Shown: piece by piece, positions 8,402 to 17,916 of the stretch
Position numbering within the stretch: the first letter of the stretch is position 1
How the letters are laid out: each line of letters starts with the position of its first letter
Assembly (NCBI GenBank): GCA_033549365.1
Contig: JAWSUF010000013.1
Location: forward strand, 25,520-89,519
Length of the DNA: 64,000 nt
Direction of reading: 5' to 3'
Source of the DNA: Acidobacteriota bacterium
Lineage (GTDB): Bacteria; Acidobacteriota; Aminicenantia; Aminicenantales; Saccharicenantaceae
The notes under the pieces: model-generated
Seen by the model: the letters and a program-made list of their open reading frames with translations, nothing else
The model's database searches: none
Told to the model about the DNA's origin: nothing
Translations under genes and position numbers: made by a program

Positions 8402-9603
8402 GCCGAATCCTCGTCCGGACGGTTGTTCTGATTTTAAGTGCGGCCGCGCTCTTCGCCTCCGACGGGAACAGACTTCCCGAGACGAAACCCGAAAACGTCG
8501 GCATGTCCGCGGAGCGTCTGGCTCTTCTGGACATCCGCATCGGCGAGGCCCTGTCGCGTGGCGATTTCCCAGGCGCCGTCCTCCTTGTTACGCGCAAAGG
8601 CCACGTCGTCTGGCGGAAGTCTTACGGGTTGAGCTCGATGACGCCCGAAAAGACCCCGATGCCCGTCGACATGATTTTCGACCTGGCTTCTCTCACCAAG
8701 CCCGTGGTGACGGCGACGGCGGTGATGAGGCTTGTCGAAGACGGCCGGATCCGCCTCTGGGACAAGGTCCGGGATTATCTCCCGGAATTCGAACCTTTCA
8801 TGAAAGAGGGGGGGAGTCCCGGCCAGGACGCCCGGTTATGGCACCTCCTGACCCACACATCCGGGCTTCCTGCCTATACGGATCCCGCAGACGCGGCGGC
8901 GGCCTGCGGCGATCCGGCTCCGACAGCCTCGTTGGCCCGCCATATCGGAGGCCTGAGGAAGGAGGCTCCTATCGGAGAATCCTTCGTCTATAGTTGCCTG
9001 AATTATATCGTTCTGGCCCACATCGTCGAGTCGGTTTCCGGACAACCCCTCGATGTTTTCGCGGAGGAGCGCATTTTCAAACCGCTCAAGATGACAACGG
9101 CCGGATTCAAACCGCGGGCGGAACTCATGAAGAGGATCGTCCCGACCCAGGTTGTTGCGGGTGCTCCTCTCCGGGGAATCGTCCATGACCCCCTGGCCCG
9201 GCTTCAGGGAGGAGTTTCGGGAAACGCCGGTCTTTTCGCAACGGCGGACGACCTCGCCGTATTTGCTCAAATGATGTTAAACGGCGGGGAATTCGACGGA
9301 GTCCGCATCCTCAGCCCGCTTTCGGTCGAGCGCATGACTGAGATCCATCCCCGGGTTCCGGGCTTCGGCCGGGGATTCGGCTGGGATCTGGACTCCGGTT
9401 ATGCCACGGTGAAAGGCGATCTTTTCGGCGCCCGCTCCTACGGCCATTCGGGCTATACGGGAACGTCGCTCTGGATCGATCCGGAGACCGAAACCGCCGT
9501 CGTTTTTCTGACCAATCGCGTCCATCCCGACGACAAGGGCGAGATCATCGCTCTTCGCAGCAAAGTGGCCAACATCGTCGCCGCCGCGGTTTTGGAAAAA
9601 TAG
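8398..9603 (+). CDS. Exported beta-lactamase-family serine hydrolase (class C/EstB-like)
   Basis: 401 residues with a signal peptide (about 1-20). The catalytic SxxK is SLTK (Ser98, Lys101), the tyrosine motif is YSCLN (as in the YSxxN variants of the esterase group) and the third motif is YGHSGYTG near the C-terminus. The family includes esterases, D-aminopeptidases and penicillin-binding-protein relatives; the substrate is unknown and resistance should not be assumed. The start overlaps the preceding stop by 4 bases (ATGA). It is the last gene of the operon and converges on the heparinase-like gene with a 7-base gap. Confidence 0.85.
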   Translation: MSRILVRTVVLILSAAALFASDGNRLPETKPENVGMSAERLALLDIRIGEALSRGDFPGAVLLVTRKGHVVWRKSYGLSSMTPEKTPMPVDMIFDLASLTKPVVTATAVMRLVEDGRIRLWDKVRDYLPEFEPFMKEGGSPGQDARLWHLLTHTSGLPAYTDPADAAAACGDPAPTASLARHIGGLRKEAPIGESFVYSCLNYIVLAHIVESVSGQPLDVFAEERIFKPLKMTTAGFKPRAELMKRIVPTQVVAGAPLRGIVHDPLARLQGGVSGNAGLFATADDLAVFAQMMLNGGEFDGVRILSPLSVERMTEIHPRVPGFGRGFGWDLDSGYATVKGDLFGARSYGHSGYTGTSLWIDPETETAVVFLTNRVHPDDKGEIIALRSKVANIVAAAVLEK

Positions 9604-9610
9604 CGGAAGG

Positions 9611-11935
9611 TCAATCGATCGGGACGGTCTCCCGCCAATACCGGAGTTTGCCCCGGCCGGGTTGATCGGGCGAGGCATCGAAGGCCAATCCGAAAAAGGC
9701 CTCAGCCGCCTGAACGAGCGCTTGTCCCCGATAAAACGCCTTGGTCAAATTGACGATGGTGTAGCTCAACTTGCCGCCGGATTCCGAAGCGAAAACGAAA
9801 TCGCCGTTGGTTTCGACATCTCCGATCCGGATCTTTCCGGCCTCATAGGTGTAGCGCGGCCGCCGCCAGTCGCGGGCGATATCCATGCGGAGGTCGTTTT
9901 TGATTCCGATGGTGAAGGCCTTTCCGCCCGCGGTGATACGGACGCCCGCTGCGTGTCTTTCGGGATCGGCTTCGGTGAGAGATACGGATTGCACCAGCTT
10001 TCCGGGATCCGCGGCCCTGTCTTTCGGAAAGAGCACCGTGATCAGAACCGCGGTTTCTCCCATTTCAAAATGCTGGGCCGCAGCTTGGTAGACGGCCTGT
10101 TCGTCCTGGCCGTGCCGCCGGATGGGTTCGACGCCTTCCATGCGGAAATGGCGGCGGGGAAAAACGACGAGCAGGCTTTTCTTCGGCGGGAGTTCCTCTT
10201 TTCCGATCCGATCATAAGCGGTGTCGAACCAGCCGGGTCCGGAGGAGAGAATTTGCCGGGTATGCCAGAGGTTGGCCAGGGTGAAGTATTCCTCGCGGCG
10301 TGATTTGAAAACGTCGAAGACGACGAAAAACTCCGGATCTTTGACATAGACGACGATTCGGTCGGACTCGTAACCCCAGGCGTCGTCGATGAGGCGGGTC
10401 CGGCTGTAATCGAAGTCCTCGAAGGTCAGGATATCGATTTTCTGCGTCCGGACCCTTCGATAGGAACCGGCGTTTTGGAAAAACTCCAAGATGCCCTGGC
10501 CGGGGACGGCATCCCGAACGCTGTAGCGGTATTCCCCCTCGCGCTGCCCCATGAAGATCTTTTCGGGACGGACGCACAGGCGGTTGTGGAAATAATCCTG
10601 CCGGTAGGCGCCGAGCGGGCCCGAGGGCATGTAATCGCGGTATCCGCCGTCGCGAAGAAGGACCGAGCCGTCCGACATCAGGAGGATGATGCTGTTTTCA
10701 TCGGCGTGGCCGTGCGTCATCTTTTCCTCTTCGACGGGGATGCTGTCGCGAAGATAATCCCGGAAGTTCAATCCGCCGTCGCCCTCATCCCGATAATTGA
10801 GAAGCATGTAGGTGGAATCCGGTTTCCAACCATCGCGAAAGACGATTTTTTTCCCCACGATGTCCTCCAGGACTTCCCCTGATAGAGAGGTCGGGGGAGC
10901 CGGTGTGATCTTGTCCGATCCCCACCGGTAGGCGTCGAGAAGCATGTAGCCCAGCCCCGCGCTCCCGGGGCTGTCGAAGTCGATAAACTTCCGGGCGATC
11001 ACGGAGGCGGCCCACTTGAGTTCCGGGCAGCGATGATGGGCGGCGAAGGCTTCGAACGAGACGAGAAAATGCGGCCAGTTGGACATCCAGTGGGAATCTC
11101 CGAAATCGGGAATCATTCCGGCCGGACACATGAGTTCCAGAAAGTACCGGGCGTAATAGACCATTTCCGGAGTCTTCAGGAGTTCTTCCGACCGGCCCAG
11201 AGCGTCCGCGTAACCAAGAAGGGCATAGAGCCAAACGGCGTTGTAAAGCGAAGCGTCCTCGATCTGCCAGTTGCCCCAGTTGTCGTCGCCCAGGGCGCGG
11301 CGCTGCATGTCCCAGACGGGGCGTTCCGGGTGGTCCGGCAGAGCCCGGACGGCCCAGGCCAGGGATTCGGCCCGGAGCGCGGCGCGGTTCATCGGTCCCC
11401 ATTCCTGGGTCCGGAGAAGATAGCGCATGCTGTGGGCGATGAGGTCCGCGGCGCGGGCGTTTTCTTCAGAATTCAGATAGTCCAGGCGGCGCAGCGTATC
11501 GTAAGCCCGGATATAGCGCATGACGGTGAAAAAATCCGGCAGGGCGGGAACGCCCTCTTCGTAATCCGACCTCATGCGGATCGAAGACTCCGGGTAGACG
11601 GACCGATAATCGCCGTACGTCAGAAGTATTTTTTTCGCCCGCTCCGCATACTCCGGCCGTTTTTCCATCTCGTAGAGAGTCGCGTAAATGACGGCCGTCT
11701 CCAGCAGACCGCCCGGCGGCCGGTAGCCGAAGACGTTGAGGGGATCGAAGCTCTTTTTCCAGGCGGTGATCACCGAGGAGAAATTGTTATGGACGCCGTC
11801 GGCCGTCGCGCGGGCGTATTCCAGATATTTTTCCATGGGAACGGCGTCATCGGCTGAGGACGGGCCGGCACAAAAGAGAAAAACGGCCCCGAAGATGAGG
11901 ATCGAAAAAGCCCGGGCTGTTGTGAGATGGAACAT
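9611..11935 (-). CDS. Exported heparinase II/III-like polysaccharide lyase
   Basis: 774 residues from the ATG at 11935, chosen for its AAGGAGGG site; longer in-frame extensions run into the divergent gene. A signal peptide (about 1-27) is followed by an alpha/alpha-toroid region (ETAVIYATLYEMEKRP, YLLRTQEWGPMNRAALRAES) and a heparinase II/III beta-sandwich with the signature HGHADENS and LRDGGYRDYMP. Enzymes of this type cleave uronic-acid polysaccharides such as heparin, chondroitin or alginate by beta-elimination; the substrate cannot be told here. Divergent from the Tat-exported DUF362 gene. Confidence 0.8.
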   Translation of the reverse strand: MFHLTTARAFSILIFGAVFLFCAGPSSADDAVPMEKYLEYARATADGVHNNFSSVITAWKKSFDPLNVFGYRPPGGLLETAVIYATLYEMEKRPEYAERAKKILLTYGDYRSVYPESSIRMRSDYEEGVPALPDFFTVMRYIRAYDTLRRLDYLNSEENARAADLIAHSMRYLLRTQEWGPMNRAALRAESLAWAVRALPDHPERPVWDMQRRALGDDNWGNWQIEDASLYNAVWLYALLGYADALGRSEELLKTPEMVYYARYFLELMCPAGMIPDFGDSHWMSNWPHFLVSFEAFAAHHRCPELKWAASVIARKFIDFDSPGSAGLGYMLLDAYRWGSDKITPAPPTSLSGEVLEDIVGKKIVFRDGWKPDSTYMLLNYRDEGDGGLNFRDYLRDSIPVEEEKMTHGHADENSIILLMSDGSVLLRDGGYRDYMPSGPLGAYRQDYFHNRLCVRPEKIFMGQREGEYRYSVRDAVPGQGILEFFQNAGSYRRVRTQKIDILTFEDFDYSRTRLIDDAWGYESDRIVVYVKDPEFFVVFDVFKSRREEYFTLANLWHTRQILSSGPGWFDTAYDRIGKEELPPKKSLLVVFPRRHFRMEGVEPIRRHGQDEQAVYQAAAQHFEMGETAVLITVLFPKDRAADPGKLVQSVSLTEADPERHAAGVRITAGGKAFTIGIKNDLRMDIARDWRRPRYTYEAGKIRIGDVETNGDFVFASESGGKLSYTIVNLTKAFYRGQALVQAAEAFFGLAFDASPDQPGRGKLRYWRETVPID

Positions 11936-11974
11936 CGGGAAACCCTCCTTGCGTTTGGGATCGGATGTTTTTGT

Positions 11975-12003
11975 ATCACAATGCCCGGGGGAAGCCAAGT
12001 CAA
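11975..12003 (-). promoter_or_regulatory. Possible promoter of the heparinase-like gene
   Basis: On the minus strand, TTGACT (plus positions 11998-12003), 17-base spacer, TGTGAT (11975-11980), about 40 bases before the start codon. A weaker back-to-back plus-strand candidate is TTGATC (12012-12017), 17 bases, GACAAT (12035-12040) for the DUF362 gene. Confidence 0.35.
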
Positions 12004-12068
12004 GCTCATGCTTGATCCCGACAGCCTGCTGTGGGACAATCATGAAAACCACGGCAAGGAGGACGGAC

Positions 12069-13013
12069 ATGGCGAATAAGATCGGTCGAAGGGACTTTGT
12101 CAAGAAAACGGCCGGGATGGGGCTGGGTTTTGCGGCCGGCGGTCGGCTGCTATTCGGCCGCGGCGGCACAATGTTATCGCATCCCGGCGAAACGGTCGAG
12201 GTTGCGGTCGCCGAGGGAGACGACATCTGCAAGACCGTGCATGCGGCCGTCGAAGCTCTTGGCGGAATTCGTTCTTTTATCCCGAAGGGAGCCAAGGTCG
12301 CGCTTTTGCCGAATGTCCAGAGCCGCCATCCCGGAACGTACACCAAACCGGAAATCCTCAGAGGGGTCGCCGAGCTTTGCCGGGAGGCGGAAGCCGCCGC
12401 CGTCGACTGCCTGTCCTGGCAGACCATGAAACAATGGGAGGACACGGGACTGGCCACCGTGGCCGCCGAGGAAAACGTCGGAATCCGGACCTTCGAACGC
12501 GACGAATCGCTGTTCCGGGCCGTTGCCGTTCCCGGCGCGAAATCGCTTCCTGAAGCCCGGATTCTGGAGGCGTTTTACGAATATGATCTGTGGATCAATA
12601 TGCCGATCACCAAGGATCACGCCGGAAACAAGTTCACCGGAACGCTGAAGAATCTCATGGGGCTGAATTCGCCCGTCAACAACCGGACGTTTCACCGTCC
12701 AAACTGGAAGACCGATCCGGAAGATCTGGCCCACCTCGACCAATGCATCGTCGACCTGAACAGGATTCTCAAACCGGCCCTGAACGTTGTGGATGCCGTT
12801 GAATTCGTCATCACCAACGGTCCCTTCGGACCGGGGGAACTCATCCGGCCCCGGAAAGTTCTGGCGGGTGTGGACCGGGTGGCCGTGGACGCGGTCTGCT
12901 GTGGACTCTGGGATCTCGATCCCGCCGATATCATCATGATCCGGCGGGGGGCGGAGCAGGGTTTAGGCGTCATGGACCCCTCCCGGATTCGTCTTCGGGA
13001 GGTTAAAGTCTGA
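12069..13013 (+). CDS. Tat-exported DUF362 family protein
   Basis: 314 residues from the ATG at 12069, which has AAGGAGG upstream. The N-terminus carries a twin-arginine signal (GRRDFVKKTAGMGLGFAAGG), so a folded, possibly cofactor-bearing protein is exported. The body matches DUF362: KVALLPNVQS, EYDLWINMPITKDH, KFTGTLKNLMGLN and VDRVAVDAVCCGLW. DUF362 proteins are often found with ferredoxin domains, but no CxxCxxC cluster motif is present here. Function unknown. The gene 11 bases downstream is probably a partner. Confidence 0.75.
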   Translation: MANKIGRRDFVKKTAGMGLGFAAGGRLLFGRGGTMLSHPGETVEVAVAEGDDICKTVHAAVEALGGIRSFIPKGAKVALLPNVQSRHPGTYTKPEILRGVAELCREAEAAAVDCLSWQTMKQWEDTGLATVAAEENVGIRTFERDESLFRAVAVPGAKSLPEARILEAFYEYDLWINMPITKDHAGNKFTGTLKNLMGLNSPVNNRTFHRPNWKTDPEDLAHLDQCIVDLNRILKPALNVVDAVEFVITNGPFGPGELIRPRKVLAGVDRVAVDAVCCGLWDLDPADIIMIRRGAEQGLGVMDPSRIRLREVKV

Positions 13014-13024
13014 GCTGTTTCGCC

Positions 13025-13981
13025 ATGATGTTGAAAATGCTCGCTGCCGCAGTCATTCTCATTGCTGCGCAGAACACGGCAGTTCCCGCAATCGATGACC
13101 CGCCTGTATCCGAAAAAGCCAGGCTGCTGTCCGTGCTTCCCAAGGATGGAGAAGCAGGGGAGTGGCGGAGACACGGCGAACCCCAGTTCTATGATGGCGA
13201 GGATCTCTTCATCTACATCAACGGGGGCGCCGAGATCTACATGGAGTACGGATTTCGGGCGGCCGTCGTCCAGGATTTCCGATCTCCCGGCGGACGCGAT
13301 ATCTCCCTGGAGTTGTTCGCCATGGACTCGCCCGAAGCGGCGTTCGGAATGTATTCCTTCAAGATCTCGGGAAAGGGAGACCCCGTCGGCTTCGGCGAGG
13401 GCGGCGAACTTTCCTCATACTACTTGAATTTTTGGAAAGGCCCGATCGTCGCCACGTTGACCGGTTTCGACGAGGATCCGGAAACCGTGGAGGGAATCCG
13501 GATTCTGGCCGAAGTGCTGGACGGCGATCTTCCTGCGGGCGGCGTCAGGCCCGGTCTGCTCCAGGTTCTGCCCGGGGATGAGGAGCCCATCCGAAATCGG
13601 AGCTATGTCAGAGGTCCTTTGGGCTTTGCCAATCTGCTTCCCTTAATTTCGCAGCATCTATCGCCTCACCACCCCCGGGAAGGCGTCGGAGCTCATTATG
13701 AGGACGGCTCAATGTTGGCCGTTCTCAGGTTTGCCTCTCACGAAGATGCGGCTTCGGCTTTCGAAGCGCTGGCGTCGGCCGTCGTTCCGGGGGGCCGGCT
13801 TCACAATTTTCGCAACAAGGGTGATTCTTTTATCCAAATGTCCACAGACAGGGGTCGTGAAATTGCATCGGCCGTCAAGCATGACAAGATGATTTTGGCG
13901 GAAACCGCCGATTCGGATTCCGGTTCGGCGATTGTCAATAAAACACTCGAACGGCTCGTCCTGCTCGACGCCGCACGCTGA
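13025..13981 (+). CDS. Exported protein of unknown function (DUF6599-like)
   Basis: 318 residues with a signal peptide (about 1-22). The core has KARLLSVLPKDGEAGEW, YINGGAEIYMEYGF, ELFAMDSPEAAFGMYS and SSYYLNFWKGPIVATLTGF, a pattern I associate with DUF6599 proteins, which often lie beside DUF362 genes; that assignment is from memory and moderate. No enzyme motif is visible. It starts 11 bases after the DUF362 gene, suggesting co-expression and a shared periplasmic role. Confidence 0.65.
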   Translation: MMLKMLAAAVILIAAQNTAVPAIDDPPVSEKARLLSVLPKDGEAGEWRRHGEPQFYDGEDLFIYINGGAEIYMEYGFRAAVVQDFRSPGGRDISLELFAMDSPEAAFGMYSFKISGKGDPVGFGEGGELSSYYLNFWKGPIVATLTGFDEDPETVEGIRILAEVLDGDLPAGGVRPGLLQVLPGDEEPIRNRSYVRGPLGFANLLPLISQHLSPHHPREGVGAHYEDGSMLAVLRFASHEDAASAFEALASAVVPGGRLHNFRNKGDSFIQMSTDRGREIASAVKHDKMILAETADSDSGSAIVNKTLERLVLLDAAR

Positions 13982-14023
13982 ATCGTGGGATTTCCCGGCC
14001 CGGATCCGGGTTGCCTCCGGCAT

Positions 14024-14052
14024 TTGGCGAAAGCCTTGAATTCGGCTATGAT
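14024..14052 (+). promoter_or_regulatory. Sigma-70-like promoter of the metalloprotease-barrel gene
   Basis: TTGGCG (14024-14029), 17-base spacer, TATGAT (14047-14052), about 28 bases before the start at 14080. Confidence 0.45.
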
Positions 14053-14079
14053 GGAGTCGGAAGCGCAAGGAGGAACATC

Positions 14080-17000
14080 ATGTCTAAATTCTTCCATCCC
14101 AATAAAATAACAGCCCATTTGATTTTGGTCGGGATAATCGTCGTGATTTTTACGGTCTCATCCCTGGAGGCCCAGTATTTCGGCCGCAACAAGGTCCAGT
14201 ACCAGGACTTCGATTTCCGCGTGATGAAGACCCTTCATTTCGACATCTACTTCTACCTGGAACAGGAAGATGTCGTCAAGGAAGCCGGTTTGATGGCTGA
14301 AAGATGGTACGCTCGGCTGTCCCGCCTTTTCAATCATGAGCTCAAAGGCCGCCAGGCTCTGATTCTCTACGGAAGCGGACCCGAGTTCCAGCAGACAACC
14401 GTGATTTCCGGCTCACTCGGCGAGGGAACAGGCGGCGTCACCGAATCCTTCAAAAGGCGGATCGTACTTCCCTATGGCGCGTCCCTGGCCGAAACGGACC
14501 ATGTCATCGGTCACGAGCTGATTCACGCCTTCCAGTTCGACATCATGGCCCAGGGCCATTCCGACGACGCCCGGCAGAGCCCGCAGGGTCTGATGCGTAT
14601 TCCCCTGTGGTTCGTCGAGGGAATGGCCGAGTACCTTTCCATCGGGCCCGAAGATCCCCTGACGGCCATGTGGATGCGCGATGCCGTCCGCAGCAAGGAT
14701 CTTCCGCTGATCAACAAGATGGACTCCTTCAAGTACTTTCCCTACCGCTACGGCCATGCTTTCTGGGCTTACGTGACGGGGCGTTGGGGCGACGACGTCG
14801 TGGGAAAGATCATGAAGGCGGTCGGGCGGGCGGGCAACTACGAGCCCGCTCTCGAAGCCCTGCTGAGAGTCGATCTTAAACAGCTTTCGACCGACTGGCA
14901 TACCGCCATGCAGGAAGCCTATGCCCCGGTTCAGGAGAAAACCAAAACACCGGCCGAAACCGGCCGGTCCCTGTTCCCGGGCACGGAGATGAACCCCTAT
15001 AATGTCGCGCCGTCCCTGAGCCCGGACGGCACCGAGATCATCTTTCTTTCCACGCGGAATCTTTTCTCGGTCGATCTCTTTCTGGCCGACGCCCAAACCG
15101 GCAAAATTAAAAGAAAACTGACCTCGACAGCCGTGGATCCCCACTTCGAAAGCATTCAGTTCATCAAATCCTCGGGGTCCTGGAATGCCGAAGGCGATAA
15201 ATTCGTTTTCGGAGCCGTGAGCCGCGGCCGGCCCCACCTGGTCATCGTTGATGTCCAAAGCGGCCGGACGGACAGGGAGATTCCCTTCACTGAGCTGGGG
15301 GAAATCGTCAATCCCACCTGGTCGCCCGACGGCCGATTCATCGCCTTTTCGGCCCTGGCGAGCGGCACATCCGACCTGTTCATCTACGAACTCGAAACGA
15401 ATATCCTCAAGCAGATGACCCGGGATTCTTTCGCCGATCTGCAGCCGGCCTGGTCGCCCGATGGAAAAACCATCGCCTTTGTCACCGACCGTTTCACGAC
15501 GAATCTCGAATGGATGGATATCGGCCACTACGAAATCGCCCTGCTCGATCCGTCGACTGGGGCCATCGAACGGCTTCTCGCTTTTCCGGACGGAAAAAAC
15601 ATCAATCCCCAATGGTCGTCCGACAGCGGATCGCTGTATTTCATTTCCGACCAGGGCGGCAAATCCGATGTCTATCGTTTGGACCTTGCCGACCGCCGGA
15701 TTCACCAGGTGACGAACCTCTATACCGGAGTTGCCGGAATCACGGAACTGAGCCCGGCCATCTCGACGGCGATCCGGGGACAGGCCCTGGCCTACAGCGC
15801 CTACGAAGACGGGAAATACTCGATCTTTGCCGTGGATACGGACGAAGCCCTGGCCGGAACCCCTTTCATTGCTCAGTTCGAGGGGATGCGTCTGGCCGTT
15901 CTGCCTCCCCGGACCCAACCTGAGGGAACTCTTCTCGGCCTTCTGAAGAACCCGCTCTTCGGCCTTCCCAAGGAGACCGATTTTCCCGTATCGGACTACA
16001 AACCCCGCCTCACTCTCGATTACCTGAGCCAACCCCAGGTCGCCGTCGGCGTCGACCGCTATGGGAGCTTTGGAGCCGGAGGCATCGCCGCATTCTGGAG
16101 CGACATGCTGGGATATCACACCGTCGTCACCGTCGCCCAGGTCAACAACCGGCTGATCGACAGCGCCTTCCAGGCCGCCTATCTCAACAACCGAAAGAGG
16201 TGGAACTGGGGCGTCGTCGGCCAGCGCATGCCTTATGTCTACGGGAGCTACGGCGTGTCCATCGGCCAGGTCTTCGGAGAGCCGGCCTATATCGAGCAGG
16301 AAATCCTGTTCCGGCAGATCAACTACGAAATTTCGGGCTTCGCCTTTTATCCCTTCAACACCGCCCGACGGCTTGAATTGAACGCCGGAGTGCGCCTTCT
16401 CGATTTCAACACGATGCTCTATACCCGCGCCTATTCGCTTTTCGACGACTTCATGATCCTCAATGAAAAGGAAAGGCTGCCGTCGAGCCCGAGCCTGTAT
16501 TTCGGAACCGTCTCGGCCTCCATGGTCTATGACACGGGGATTTTCGGCGCCACGAGCCCCATCCTGGGGCAGAGCTATCTCCTCCAGGTCACACCGACGC
16601 TGGGGTCGCTGGCTTTCACGACGGTTCTGGCCGATTATCGACGGTACATCATGCCTGTCCGCCCGATTACGCTGGCCTTCCGGGCAATCCATTACGGCCG
16701 TTACGGAAAAGATGCCGAAGACGGCCGGTTGTGGCCTCTCTTCATCGGCTATGAAAACCTCGTCCGAGGCTACAACGATTCGTCGTTTTCCTATTTCGAA
16801 TTTTCCGACGCGGGAGGGTTCACTTTCGACAGGCTGATCGGCAGCAAAATGGCCCTCGCCAATTTCGAAGTCCGCTTTCCTCTCTTTGGGCTTCTCGGGC
16901 TGGGGAAGGGTTTCTACGGCGTCTGGCCGCTCGAAGCCTTCGCGTTTTACGATATCGGCGTGGCCTGGCGCGAGGGCACAAGCCCCTCGTTTTTGGGAGG

Positions 17001-17145
17001 CAAGCAGGTTCCGGTGTCCAGCGTGGGCACCGGATTGCGGACCAATCTCTTCGGCTATCTGGTTCTCGGGCTCAACTATGTCAAACCCCTGGACAGGCCG
17101 GAGAGGGGCTGGTATTTCCAGTTCACGATTTCACCCGGATTTTAA
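14080..17145 (+). CDS. HExxH peptidase-like / TolB-type beta-propeller / outer-membrane barrel protein
   Basis: 1021 residues from the ATG at 14080, with AAGGAGG 6 bases upstream; the frame upstream is non-coding in style. A signal-anchor or signal peptide (about 10-35) precedes a gluzincin-like domain with VIGHELIHAFQFD (HELIH, about residue 150) and a downstream WFVEGMAEYLS, the typical third-ligand Glu helix. Residues about 320-620 are WD40-like beta-propeller repeats (SLSPDGTEIIFLSTR, PTWSPDGRFIAFSA, PAWSPDGKTIAFVTD). The last 350 residues are strand-rich and end in FTISPGF, resembling the BamA/Omp85-like surface-antigen barrel. Probably an outer-membrane protein with an extracytoplasmic propeller. 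Confidence 0.75.
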   Translation: MSKFFHPNKITAHLILVGIIVVIFTVSSLEAQYFGRNKVQYQDFDFRVMKTLHFDIYFYLEQEDVVKEAGLMAERWYARLSRLFNHELKGRQALILYGSGPEFQQTTVISGSLGEGTGGVTESFKRRIVLPYGASLAETDHVIGHELIHAFQFDIMAQGHSDDARQSPQGLMRIPLWFVEGMAEYLSIGPEDPLTAMWMRDAVRSKDLPLINKMDSFKYFPYRYGHAFWAYVTGRWGDDVVGKIMKAVGRAGNYEPALEALLRVDLKQLSTDWHTAMQEAYAPVQEKTKTPAETGRSLFPGTEMNPYNVAPSLSPDGTEIIFLSTRNLFSVDLFLADAQTGKIKRKLTSTAVDPHFESIQFIKSSGSWNAEGDKFVFGAVSRGRPHLVIVDVQSGRTDREIPFTELGEIVNPTWSPDGRFIAFSALASGTSDLFIYELETNILKQMTRDSFADLQPAWSPDGKTIAFVTDRFTTNLEWMDIGHYEIALLDPSTGAIERLLAFPDGKNINPQWSSDSGSLYFISDQGGKSDVYRLDLADRRIHQVTNLYTGVAGITELSPAISTAIRGQALAYSAYEDGKYSIFAVDTDEALAGTPFIAQFEGMRLAVLPPRTQPEGTLLGLLKNPLFGLPKETDFPVSDYKPRLTLDYLSQPQVAVGVDRYGSFGAGGIAAFWSDMLGYHTVVTVAQVNNRLIDSAFQAAYLNNRKRWNWGVVGQRMPYVYGSYGVSIGQVFGEPAYIEQEILFRQINYEISGFAFYPFNTARRLELNAGVRLLDFNTMLYTRAYSLFDDFMILNEKERLPSSPSLYFGTVSASMVYDTGIFGATSPILGQSYLLQVTPTLGSLAFTTVLADYRRYIMPVRPITLAFRAIHYGRYGKDAEDGRLWPLFIGYENLVRGYNDSSFSYFEFSDAGGFTFDRLIGSKMALANFEVRFPLFGLLGLGKGFYGVWPLEAFAFYDIGVAWREGTSPSFLGGKQVPVSSVGTGLRTNLFGYLVLGLNYVKPLDRPERGWYFQFTISPGF

Positions 17146-17166
17146 CGGACGAGAGGATTGCGAACC

Positions 17167-17916
17167 ATGCGGCGGACCGTTCTTTTCAGCACCTTGATCC
17201 TTCTGACGGCCCTGACCCCGGCTGCGGCCGACAAGCCGTCTCCCTGGACGATCGAAGCGGAGACGGGGCTGGCCTTCAGCGGCTATAACGACATCCAGAT
17301 CCCGCGCAGCACCGGAACCCGGTTCTCCTTGTCGCGGGATCTCGATCCGGAATCCAAATGGTTCCAGAGACTCCGGATCGGAGTTCAAATTCATCCCCGG
17401 CATCACATCTCCGCCCTCTACGCGCCGCTCAGTCTTTTTGCCGTGGGCGATGCCCCGCTCCCGATCTTATTTAACGGCGTTCTATTTCCGGCCGGCACAT
17501 CGCTTCGGGGAAAATACCGCTTCAACTCCTACCGGCTGTCCTGGATGTATATCTTTGCGGATTCCGATACCTGGCGTCTGGGCGCGGGATTGACGGCCAA
17601 AATCCGGGACGCCTCCATCAGTCTTCTCGGCGGCGGACAGTTTTCGGAAAAAACGAATGTCGGCTTCGTTCCCCTGATCCGCTTCTGGGCCGAGCGCCGT
17701 TTCGGTGACAAGTACTCCGTGTTGATCGAAGGCGACGCCCTGGCCGCACCGCAGGGACGGGCGGAGGACGTATTTCTCGGGATAACCGCTCAGATCGCCC
17801 CGGAGATCCGTCTCAAGGCCGGATACCGGTTCGTCGAGGGCGGCGCGGACGTCGAGGAAGTCTACAACTTCGCCTGGATTCATTTTCTCACCGTCGGCGC
17901 CCAAATCCGCTTTTAG
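17167..17916 (+). CDS. Putative outer-membrane beta-barrel protein
   Basis: 249 residues from the ATG at 17167; a TTG nine bases earlier is less likely. A signal peptide (about 1-20, ending AAA-DK) is followed by alternating hydrophobic/polar strands (WTIEAETGLAFSGYND, LRIGVQIHPRHHISALYAPL, IRLKAGYRFVEGGADV) and a terminal aromatic residue (TVGAQIRF). These fit a small barrel of about 8-10 strands; no specific family is recognised. It begins 22 bases after the large propeller-barrel gene, so the two are probably co-transcribed. Confidence 0.65.
   Translation: MRRTVLFSTLILLTALTPAAADKPSPWTIEAETGLAFSGYNDIQIPRSTGTRFSLSRDLDPESKWFQRLRIGVQIHPRHHISALYAPLSLFAVGDAPLPILFNGVLFPAGTSLRGKYRFNSYRLSWMYIFADSDTWRLGAGLTAKIRDASISLLGGGQFSEKTNVGFVPLIRFWAERRFGDKYSVLIEGDALAAPQGRAEDVFLGITAQIAPEIRLKAGYRFVEGGADVEEVYNFAWIHFLTVGAQIRF

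Noticed and set aside
11936..12457. N-terminal extension of the heparinase-like gene beyond 11935
   Set aside because: It would overlap the divergent DUF362 gene, and the ATG at 11935 has a strong ribosome binding site followed by a signal peptide.
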